Source: Opisthorchis felineus (taxonomy: Eukaryota; Platyhelminthes; Trematoda; Opisthorchiida; Opisthorchiidae). Taken from it: DNA of 64,000 bases. Shown one piece after another: positions 56,166-64,000 of this stretch. Within the stretch, counting starts at the first letter, position 1; each line of letters starts with the position of its first letter. The notes under the pieces were generated by a model. That model was given only the letters and a program-made list of their open reading frames with translations. It was not told the origin of the DNA and searched no databases. The stretch covers positions 733,763 to 797,762 of the forward strand of contig SJOL01007141.1 in the NCBI GenBank assembly GCA_004794785.1, written 5' to 3'. Both the position numbers and the translations under genes were made by a program.

Positions 56166-56609
56166 CCATCAGAAGGGATTTACGTTCTTCGGACAGCCCA
56201 GTGTTGTCAAGATGCTGTCGTGCTGGTGAATTGTTTCGCTGAAAACTAGGCTAACTGTGACAACACAAAATGTACGAGAGATGTAAAAAGTTTCCCAAAA
56301 CGAGGGCACTAAGGTGCCAGGGCAATACACCTAAGATGCAAGACAACGAGATATGTATTCTGCTGTTAGTAGTGAGGTCGGTAACGGCAGTTTGACGAAA
56401 AGTGCAACCGCAACCTTTTTCCATTAAGTAGGGGGGGTTGTGGTTGAGCCATTGTCCGCATCCATTAGTGTATTAACAAATGATAAGATCATTTAGCCAG
56501 TGACTATCCTTTTATCTTCACTAAATCCACGCGGAAAATAGTTCTTATATCCATTTTTCGACCTTTAACCTGGAAGTCCTTATCCAATATCTTATGACAG
56601 TAATGTTGA
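56166..56609. other. No recognisable gene
   Basis: Nothing is seen apart from a short G-run near 56430. Confidence 0.35.
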
Positions 56610-56735
56610 GTGTTGGTTAGGCAGCAGTCGATCCGTTCGCCGAGCCTGACGATTGGCTTGCGTAAATTTAATTACCAATCAAAGAGACAATATCAATAGG
56701 CTTGACGAACAGAACAACTTCGACTTGACCAACAC
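56610..56735. mobile_element. Small inverted-repeat element (foldback/MITE-like, family F)
   Basis: Left terminus GTGTTGGTTAGGCAGCAG, then TCGATCCGTTCGCCGAGCCT (56610-56648). The reverse complement of the right end reads GTGTTGGTCAAGTCGAAG, then TTGTTCTGTTCGTCAAGCCT. The arms are about 40 bp, at about 70% identity by eye. The core ATTGGCTTGC is shared with the element at 59834. Confidence 0.5.
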
Positions 56736-57488
56736 CCAGTAAGTGTACCCAAGCTACCAATATATCAGCATGTTAGTAGTATTCACGACAGTCAGGCGTT
56801 TATTTGCATGTAGCTGTCTAGCGTAACAAGACCGTGGGAATCCTTGAAAAAAGTTGCCACTGGTAACCGACACTTCGGATTATAACCCCTTATTACACTA
56901 CGATGTGTTTTTAATTTAAAAGTTTTAATATTATACACCTCATGGCGCTCAACCTTTTTAACAATATCCAGACCGAGTTTGACCCAGAACTCCTAAGTCT
57001 TCACCATCTTGGAAGTGATCTTTGGACTGGTTTGGGCTACTTCTCGTCAACACCTTTTTGTAGTGATAGTTCGGTGCTTTTCTTTGAAATTTCTCCGCTG
57101 TTCTGGAGAGCAATAAAAAAGGTTTAATCATTAACGATTCCTCCGTCGCAGGGTGTCTTTTCGAAAACCTGAAGGCTTGTTTTGGCCATCTACGATGTTC
57201 ACTTTTGGGTTTGAAGTGTAACTAATTTTCCGACAAAATATTGAATAAACACATAAACAAGGACTTTTGATCGGGAGTAGGTTTCTCGTCGGCTTTGCCA
57301 CATTGTCTTTTCCATGGAATAAAAACAGGCCAATTTGATTCCGTAGCTTTCATGCATGCGCCCACATCAGCCCACACTGGTGCACAACTTTTGTCGCTAG
57401 ACACAGCCTCATCTTACCCATATTCGTGTGACCCTACTGACTGTTGCAAATGTAACTTGAATTCATGTTTGTTTGTTTGTTTTTCAAG
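56736..57488. other. Upstream intron or 5' region of the SLC43-like gene
   Basis: The transporter's first visible exon starts at a phase-1 acceptor, so a start exon ending one base into a codon must lie upstream. A 61-codon frame starting ATG at 56942 ends without an obvious donor and has no family similarity. The true start exon was not found. Confidence 0.4.
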
Positions 57489-58189
57489 GCGAACGGTTGA
57501 ACTCGTGTTGTCAATGGAGACATAAACGCTGGATTATCCTCGTTGCGGCACTTTTTGAACTTTTTTGGTTCAGTGGATATAACTACGGCTACAATGCGCT
57601 GATTCCAATCTACATGAAACTGGGTGTCTTTGCCTATCAATGCGGGCCGACAGAGCCAAACTGTCCCGCACAAGAAGGCATGTTCCACAATGCGTTCATT
57701 GTCTGGGTTGTGGTGCAGATGTGTCTTGTCACGGGAGCTGGGTTTCTCATGGATCGTGTTGGGTTGCGTGTGCTGAAATTGATTGCCGTCAGTGTCTTTT
57801 TTGTGGGCACGCTTATGTTTGCATTCACCAGCCAGAATTCAAGTGCATTGTTTTTCATCGCCGGAATTTTTGTCTCTCTGTCCAGCGTCTCGTCACTCAT
57901 TTGCAACCATCAGATTAGTTCAATGTTCCCAAGTTCTCGTGGATTTGTGGTCTCGCTTCTCTCAGGTGCTTTCGACTCGAGTGGTTTCGTGACATTCCTC
58001 ATTGGAAGAACGGTGCACTTAATTTCCCTACAGAACTCATTTGTCATACTGGCCTGCTGCGCTTTGGTGTACGGAATTTGTATGGGTCTTTTTGCGCTGA
58101 AGCAATGGTCTTCGGAGATGAATCTAGAAGAAGGACAGAAAAATGTTGAGGGTATGGAAATTCCTGAGAAGGGAGATGAGATAAAGCCG
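57489..58189 (+). CDS. SLC43-like exon, TM1 to central loop
   Basis: The acceptor is TTTGTTTTTCAAG|GC (57488/57489) with a strong T/G-rich tract; the first complete codon is GAA. It ends ATAAAGCCG|GTAAGA at 58189/58190. It encodes the N-terminal six-helix bundle and the start of the cytosolic loop. Confidence 0.87.
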
Positions 58190-59195
58190 GTAAGATTTCA
58201 AATGATATATTTTCGCTAATGAAGTTTTTTACGTTTAATAATTTTTCTACGTTTTTACTACACTGGGCACAGAAAACTGGACGACGCTAAGCTCTGGCCT
58301 TGTGACTGTTGTCGTTTGTAAATGTCATAATTCCGCAGACAACTTGGTACGTATCAATTGATGTAGAAGTTTGCGCATCATCCAGAAGTCACTGATGGTT
58401 CTTCATACCAATACAGTTTTGATGATGGTTCTTTTTGTTTGATCCCAAACTGTGAAGCGTCCACTCAATGCCGCTATTTTGATTTGACAGTCTAACGATC
58501 GAGATGCAGTGGATGATCGAATCCAAAGGCATATGGAGAAGCGCTACAATTCGTTCGCTCGTTGCATCAAGTCCTGGCCGTTTCTGTTGGTCACGCTGTG
58601 GTTCATGTTTGGCCTACTTCGTTTCTGTTACTTCCTTACGCAGATGGGTCAACAAATGGTCTTTCTATTTGGCAATGACAAGGACACCATCAACGACATA
58701 GTATCGGTTTCTTCTGCTTTGCTAATGTGTGGCTTTCTCATCTCACCTATTTCTGGGGTGATTCTAGACAGTTCAAGAGCCTATTTCCGACGGTATATGA
58801 TACGGCGCCTGAAAGATAATGACCTATCTGACGCTGAATTGTACTGGATTAGTCTGCGTAGTATCGCCCCAGCGTTTATTGTCTTGGCTTTTGCCGCTAC
58901 GATTTTGAGTGGACTCAACTTTATCAAATCAAAGATCACCTACTACATCGCTTTCATATTTTTTGTCATTTTACGTTCTTTGTTATTCAGCGCTTCTGTG
59001 AACTTTGTACTCATCGCCTTTCCAATTCAACGGTTTGGCACAGTGAATGGGTTGATCAACACGATTGGCGGCATCTTTAGTCTAATCCAGTATGGAGTGA
59101 TCCGTATGGGGGCCATTCCCGGGAACGCCCTGATTACGTCACTGATGGTCTTTCTCTTTATTTCACCATTGATACTTTTCATCAAGCGTCACTGA
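57489..59195 (+). CDS. SLC43-family major facilitator transporter (two exons, start exon missing)
   Basis: This is a plasma-membrane facilitative transporter. SLC43 members carry large neutral amino acids (LAT3/LAT4 type) or purine nucleobases (SLC43A3 type), and the substrate here cannot be told. The exons 57489-58189 and 58491-59195 join in phase 0 across a 301-bp GT-AG intron, giving about 468 residues; the family is about 490-570. About 12 TM segments are readable: TM1 WIILVAALFELFWFSG, a Cys-bearing extracellular loop (YQCGPTEPNCPAQEG), and the MFS loop MDRVGLRVL after TM2. A charged central loop, EMNLEEGQKNVEGMEIPEKG, spans the intron. TM10 carries the family-type AFPIQRFGTVNGL (about 59024-59059). 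The C-terminus LFIKRH-stop is short. The frame is clean. Neighbouring repeats do not interrupt the exons. Confidence 0.88.
58190..58490 (+). other. SLC43-like intron
   Basis: It starts GTAAGATTTC and ends TTTTGATTTGACAG. It is 301 bp, phase 0. No repeat was recognised. Confidence 0.85.
58491..59195 (+). CDS. SLC43-like last exon, TM7 to TM12
   Basis: It starts SNDRDAVDDRIQRHMEKRY and continues with TM7 FLLVTLWFMFGLLRFCYF, the helix-8/9 loop with RRYMIRRLKDNDLSDAELYW, and the final helices. TGA is at 59193-59195. No canonical AATAAA was placed in the 300 bp downstream. Confidence 0.88.
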   Translation, partial: SNDRDAVDDRIQRHMEKRYNSFARCIKSWPFLLVTLWFMFGLLRFCYFLTQMGQQMVFLFGNDKDTINDIVSVSSALLMCGFLISPISGVILDSSRAYFRRYMIRRLKDNDLSDAELYWISLRSIAPAFIVLAFAATILSGLNFIKSKITYYIAFIFFVILRSLLFSASVNFVLIAFPIQRFGTVNGLINTIGGIFSLIQYGVIRMGAIPGNALITSLMVFLFISPLILFIKRH

Positions 59196-59833
59196 AAAAT
59201 ATTTTTTGTTGCTTTCTTGGGTCTGTGTGGGTGGTCTGTTTCTTTATATAACTTTGGGAAAAATGGAACTATCTTCTAAAAACCTATTTTCTTCGTTATA
59301 TCTGAGTGGACGCCTCAGTGGTTGGGATGCGCTCTTTTCGAATGTCATCAGTAGAACTTCTCATTGGTTTTGGAGTCCCAAATTGATCAGCAACGTGATT
59401 GAGATGATAAACCTAAGAAGTATATTGTTTTGTGGTTTCGCACCACTTTTACGTTCAAACTCTTGACAAAATTATCGCTGTGTTCCAGTAGAGCCTCGTT
59501 TTTACCCTGTATCTTGGGATGAAAGGGGAACAAGTGACGCAAAGACACGACAGACTGATTGTCTTCCTATTTATCATGCGCCCTGTTTCCTCTTCGTTCC
59601 TTCACGAGTAAGTAGGATACTGTTTGCTCCGTTTTAATTTCCTTGGGACCAACTTGCTTGACCGATGTTGTTTGATTTTCTTGACCACTTTACTTTGGTC
59701 GGATTTTCCCTCGATTTCAGCTTCGCATCACACAGGATCTTTTGAAAGTTTCATTAGCCCTAATTCATTGGATTATACAACCATTCAGTATCCTAACAGT
59801 GTGCATACAGCTATGCAGATAAGGTGGTGTGGA
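59196..59833. other. 3' flank of the transporter gene
   Basis: This presumably contains the 3' UTR. No further exon or known repeat was recognised. Confidence 0.4.
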
Positions 59834-60027
59834 TGATCAGGTGGCCGTCGATCTGTTCACCAAGCTTGGCAATTGGCTTGCAAACGTCTTGTAACCAGTC
59901 GGGGGGGGGGAGGACATCAGCCGTGAGCGGTTGGTTGATGTCACTGATGATGTCACTTCGATTGATGGCTAGATATATTGCAAACTAACTGCTAAGGTCG
60001 GCGAACGAATCAACGACCACCTGATCA
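59834..60027. mobile_element. Inverted-repeat element (foldback/MITE-like, family F)
   Basis: This 194-bp unit has termini of about 50 bp. The left is TGATCAGGTGGCCGTCGATC, then TGTTCACCAAGCTTGGCAATT (59834-59884). The reverse complement of the right is TGATCAGGTGGTCGTTGATT, then CGTTCGCCGACCTTAGCAGTT (60027-59979). The arms are about 80% identical by eye. The interior has a G-run and a GATGTCACTGATGATGTCAC stretch. No clear target-site duplication. Confidence 0.75.
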
Positions 60028-60714
60028 GCCACCAATGAAGGCACCTGAGCCCCCAGTTTTCCAGAACATTTCCATGTAGCTAAATTGATAATGAAGATAG
60101 GATCTAATTCTTCCTGATGTGCAATCCACGAGGCGTTTCCCGGATAGGAGACCGCCGCATGGACTTAAAAGGATTGATTAAGTATGAGACCAACTTTTGG
60201 TCTTCTGTTGATCGTAACACGTTGCCACCATAAAACGAATGTTTGCGAATGGCGCACAGTAATTGACATTCAGCCTATACGATAAATTATTCGCTTGAAA
60301 AGTCCCCCTCCTGCCATGGCACAATTATTTTGGTGGGGCCATACCAGAGATGGAAGGACTGGACTCTCATTTTGTTCCTATTAGAGCCCATCAGCGGGGG
60401 TTTCGGGGTTTCCTAGACCACAGGTCCTGTTTACAGAATTCGAACTTCCTAGCTTTCCGTAGTCTGCGATCAGTACATATGAAAAAAGGAAGCTGTAAGC
60501 TGCCTACCAGGTACCGTTGAAGCTCAGTAATCTTTGATTCTGGAATTTACAAAATCTGCGTGTGGGATCTACCACGCAACAGGCTAAACAAGCGACGAAA
60601 AGTCATGGACGATTGGCTTTTGACAGGACGTGTGCCAGACTTTTGTACGAAGCAGATGCAACTTCAGTCCTGGATACAAGGCTAGAGGATATTACAAATT
60701 TATAACCATTACGC
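60028..60714. other. No recognisable gene
   Basis: This is the spacer between two family F inverted-repeat elements. No motif was recognised. Confidence 0.35.
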
Positions 60715-61612
60715 TTGGATGGGTTGAACGAAGCGAATGTTTGGTTGTTGGTCTGTCTACCTAGTTTGTCAGTTGGATTGGAAATGTTTCATCCCAAATC
60801 CACGTGGCGTCCGTGCTGGGTTCAGTGACTAAAATTCTGTCTGCGTTTATATAGTTTCTAAACGGTATCTAATAACTCTGATGTGACTGGTTGGTCCCGA
60901 GGTGGCTTTTGCGTAATGTGGTCGATCAGCTTGGAATCTGATTTGTAGTCCGATTTCCTAGTGTTCGGTTCGTTCGTTGAGTCTTCAGTTCGGCAGTTCT
61001 GTTTCTCCGTTGTAATTGGGAAGCTTTATTTTGCTTTGTGGTCTGATTTTGTTCCGCTTGATTGGAAACCTCCCATTTTAGTACCTTTGTATCTTTGATT
61101 CGATTGCTTGTTTGTTATTGTTAGGGTGTTTGTTTTCCCACGTGGTTCAAGGTGCTGCAGCAGTGTAATTCTTCTATCCGTAGTGGCTGATAGACTGGGT
61201 CGATATCGATCTGTTAGTTGACCGAGTTCTGTGTTGAGCTAAGAAAAATGAAAGATTTTTTGATCTTTCAATTAAGTGGAACCAAACCATACCGCGAAGC
61301 GAAAAGGATGTATCCCAATCACAACAGAACTGTCGAATTGAGGGCATCCGACAAACCAACCAAATACAAGGAAATAGAGCTACCGCGCAGCTCAGATTCT
61401 AAGACATACAACCAAACTACGCGAAAGCCACCTCGTGACTAATTAGGTATTGTGTAGAAACTACATAAGCACGGACAGAAGAGGAGGAAGTTACCCACTT
61501 AAAGCCTCACTGACGACGTTACGTGGATTGGTGATGGAACTTTCGCAATCCAACTGACAAGCTTGGCCGACAGGCCAACAACCAAGCAACGCACCCAACC
61601 AACTATATTCAT
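60715..61612. mobile_element. Large foldback element with arms of about 350 bp (family F)
   Basis: The left arm (about 60715-61075) pairs with the reverse complement of 61612-61265 almost continuously. Matching landmarks in the same order are TTGTCAGTTGGATTG, AATCCACGT, TATATAGTTTCTA versus TATGTAGTTTCTA, CGAGGTGGCTTT, GAATCTGA, CAGTTCTGTT, AATTGGGA versus GATTGGGA, and GGTTCCACTTAATTGAAAG versus TGTTCCGCTTGATTGGAAA. The loop is about 190 bp. It has no transposase; the 74-codon frame at 61218-61442 lies across the right arm. The outer arm ends share the family F core seen at 56610, 59834 and 62523. Confidence 0.75.
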
Positions 61613-62522
61613 AAAGATTGCCAAATCGGATATTTCGCAGTGGTTTGCAGTAGATTTTCGACAGTTCCAAACGCCAGAAGATATGCCTTCTACCGAAGTC
61701 GGTTGGTGGCTTCCATAAAGCAAAATGTTGAATTAGAGATACTTTAATCCAGATAGGACTTTTTTTCACTGTGGCTCACTCTATTCTCTTCTATGCTTAA
61801 CGTCAGCTAAGAAGTACTAGTCAGTTATAGAGCCAGGAAAACTGAAATGATCTTCCAAGTGAGGCCACTATACCTAGAAGTCTTTTGCCCATAAGCTGTC
61901 ATGTTGAAATGATGTCTTTTTAACCGCACCAAGCGTCTGCATTCTTCCAAGACTTGACGCAAATTACATAGCTAGTGATGGTATTCAGTTGTTTTATGAC
62001 AGTTCCTTACTCACTGACAGAGGAACGAAAATAGTTCTAGCTGGGAAATTAAATTAAAATAGACATAATTGGATAAATTCGAAGGTTGATCATTTGCATT
62101 CCCTGAGAATAAAGAATACCATGTTTTTTCCCTACAAAACGTAAACGGCAGATGTTCAACAACCGTGCGTTTCCATTGCTGCAACGCATATGTCAGCACT
62201 AAGTCAAACGTATTCCTGAGGTCAGCTTAGTTCACTTGGAAATAATACAGGTGGGCTTACAGTTCCCTGGAGCACACAAAGGTAAACGGTTGCCACTGCG
62301 GGTAATAACGGATAATGTTCACACTAGAGTTTCACTTGGACTTCTCATAATGCTATGCGAAAAGCATATCATATTATGATTGACGGCACCTGAATGTGGT
62401 GTGGAGGTGTGAGGGAAAAAGATTTATTATTTTCTTTTCCTCAGCAGAAGGGTACGTGTGTAGTTGTATCAAAAAACAAGAGAACCTTTTCTATAGAGGA
62501 AAATGTTGGTAGCGTAGATGGT
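61613..62522. other. No recognisable gene
   Basis: AT-rich spacer. The minus frames at 62199-62011 and 61769-61491 have no motif, the latter overlapping the foldback arm. Confidence 0.35.
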
Positions 62523-62630
62523 CGTTGGTTTGTTCTCTGAGCTGGGCATTTTGAATGCAAACGTTTCCTCACCTCTATTGGTGATGAAACGTTTGCAATC
62601 AAACTGCCCAGCTGAGAGAACAAACCAACG
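62523..62630. mobile_element. Compact hairpin element (family F)
   Basis: The 50-bp arms 62523-62572 and 62581-62630 match at 46 of 50 positions by eye (CGTTGGTTTGTTCTCT, AGCTGGGCA, GCAAACGTTTC in each), separated by an 8-nt loop. It is effectively a solo pair of family F termini. Both strands read open through it by chance. Confidence 0.8.
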
Positions 62631-62741
62631 AACAACAAGAGAACCATCTAAATGGAACTTAGTGTGCTTGAAGCCAAAGGAAAGGAAAGGAAAAATAATC
62701 AGCCAGGTATTCGGTGACACTGTGAGGAGATCTGGCATTTT

Positions 62742-63400
62742 CCTTCGAGATTTCATCCTGTATGTGAAGCCAATCTACGCTGAAATGTCTGTTTCATCCT
62801 TACTGGGAGTCATCAGCAGTGCGCAGCTCACTAAACTCCACGAAGTTTCCAAAGCCGCGATCTACCCGCTAGCAGTTTGAACGCTTAACCAGTCGGCCAC
62901 GAGCAGCTGACCAGGACTGTGATTGACTCGCACTTAGACAGGGTATAACGCCACTCATCCTTCAATCACGGGATCCACATCACGTGACTGTTTGCTGACT
63001 GGCTCCTCGAGTGACGACTTCTCAGATGGAAGTTTCACTCATCTTGTGAAACTTCCATCCCATATAGGTAAAAATTACGATGTTTTTCATTTGCTTTGGT
63101 GCATGCAATCATAAGTAGCTCAGAGGAGGAAGAGTTTCACAGAAGGAGAAGAACTTCAATCTCAAAATTCATCACTCGAGGAGCCAGTCAACACGGGACC
63201 ACGTGATGTGAATCCTGTGATTGAAGGAGGAGTCTTTGTATGTCCCGTCTATATCCACCCGTGCCAAACGGCCAAGGGTTCAAGCCGGAAGGTCGAAGTT
63301 CCAGACTGCCTCGGTCTTTGTGAGACGCGCACTGCTGATCATTTCTAATAAGGGTGCGACATTTGTACAGCGATTCTCAGCTTTTCAGCAGATTTTTTTA
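62742..63400. repeat. Repeat B inverted pair with tRNA-like head, best copy
   Basis: The left copy is on minus (about 62742-62915): read on that strand it starts GCTCGTGGCCGACTGGTTAAGC, closely resembling the A-box region of a tRNA-Ser/Leu, and runs to GATGAAATCTCG. The right copy is on plus (about 63255-63400), with GGTTCAAGCC (63283-63292) and GCGCACTGCTGATCATTTC. The two share GCGCACTGCTGAT in opposite orientation (reverse-complemented at 62814-62826, direct at 63336-63348). Another inverted repeat (62959-63227) lies between. Related copies are at 3862 and 55853. A SINE with a Ser/Leu-type head is the simplest reading. Confidence 0.55.
62959..63227. mobile_element. 269-bp inverted-repeat element inside repeat B pair
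   Basis: The left terminus CCTTCAATCACGGGATCCAC, then ATCACGTG...GACTGGCTCCTCGAGTGA, pairs with the right end, whose reverse complement reads CCTTCAATCACAGGATTCAC, then ATCACGTGG...GACTGGCTCCTCGAGTGA. The arms are about 85 bp. A second perfect 14-bp hairpin (GATGGAAGTTTCAC / GTGAAACTTCCATC, 63025-63059) sits inside. A left-half relic occurs at 4103-4190. Confidence 0.75.
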
Positions 63401-64000
63401 TCAGCTTAAAGGGCGAAACATCAGTTGAAATCTAGATAGTTGACTGAATAACCCAATAGCATTAGCGGGAACACAAAATAATGGACATTAATGTTTTCCG
63501 GAACTCGACTTCAGGTCAACACTTATGCAGCGGTTAAAATAATGATGATGGTTCATATCGATTCGGTAAGGCGAACGTTCGGTTAGTGGTAAAAAAGAGC
63601 GGAATTTCGGAAAACTAGAGACGCCGGAACTCTTTGAGGTAGGTGCGAAAGCAATGATGTTGTTGAACATCTCTGGTAGCACACATAGGAAAATCACAGA
63701 AAATCTCCTTTGAACTCCACAAAACCCTGAGTCATATACCTTACTGTAATTAATTCGACCTCGTGGTAATTCTCCCATTCATTTGCTTACTTCGCCCGAC
63801 AATGGTAGATTAGAATGTATGAATGAATGTGCGCAGCTGACCTACTTATCGATGCGTGTTCGCGCCCCATTTACCGAGCCTGTCCTGACTTGTTCTGCTA
63901 TGATTTCCGTGTAATCGCACCGCCAGTCAGAATCACGAAACTGGCCTCGGAAGCGACGACCGCAACCTACACTACGGAGTCAACATGCCGTTGTTTGGTC
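63401..64000. other. No recognisable gene
   Basis: The window ends in sequence without a recognised exon. The 96-codon minus frame at 63778-63488 has no known motif. Confidence 0.35.

Noticed and set aside
56942..57127. 61-codon frame as the start exon of the SLC43-like gene
   Set aside because: No donor site is in the required phase and there is no resemblance to SLC43 N-termini.
61218..61442. 74-codon frame as a gene
   Set aside because: It lies in the right arm of the foldback and reads open by chance.
1..64000. CRISPR arrays, bacterial operons, riboswitches
   Set aside because: The sequence is eukaryotic with spliced genes; no regular spacer-repeat pattern was seen.

Overview
The window is eukaryotic nuclear DNA, very probably from a repeat-rich flatworm. 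The best guess is a diphyllobothriidean tapeworm or a related platyhelminth. This is an inference from three things: spliced genes with GT-AG introns in long non-coding stretches, Ty3/gypsy elements with a CsRn1-like two-finger Gag, and abundant RTE-type and CR1/Jockey-type LINE debris with tRNA-headed SINEs. One run of Ns (28071-28594) marks a draft assembly. There is no rRNA, no true tRNA gene, no operon and no CRISPR array.

Only two host genes are well supported. On the minus strand, four exons between 15216 and 10577 encode most of translation initiation factor eIF3 subunit G (zinc knuckle and C-terminal RRM); the N-terminal exon is not visible. On the plus strand, two exons (57489-58189 and 58491-59195) encode a 12-TM major-facilitator transporter of the SLC43 family; its start exon is also not visible. 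Two single candidate exons (EGF-like at about 34680-34936, acidic C-terminal at 47124-47359) are much less certain.

The rest is a palimpsest of mobile DNA. From left to right: an RTE LINE tail (1-170); an R2/NeSL-type LINE corpse (370-2270); RTE RT debris (3.4-3.8 kb); two joined RTE copies with a SINE inside (16.6-18.5 kb); an inverted SINE pair (19.4-19.95 kb); a complete but dead gypsy element with 257-bp LTRs (21122-25602) that carries a 109-bp LINE-tail insertion; an RTE 3' end split by two SINEs (25.85-26.7 kb); a CR1/Jockey-type LINE around the N gap (27.7-29.0 kb); LINE remnants at 31.5-32.9, 40.7-42.0 and 48.7-49.1 kb; and a second gypsy element with 182-bp LTRs and a perfect 5-bp target duplication (42680-46890), whose pol is open except for one TGA.

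The right-hand 8 kb around and beyond the transporter is unusual. At least four related inverted-repeat (foldback/MITE-like) elements share a core, the largest with arms of about 350 bp. They are joined by inverted pairs of a second, tRNA-headed repeat. Another unexplained block (about 38060-38590) is saturated with CGGTTA/TAACCG-type words in both orientations. These two are the strongest candidates for undescribed structure.
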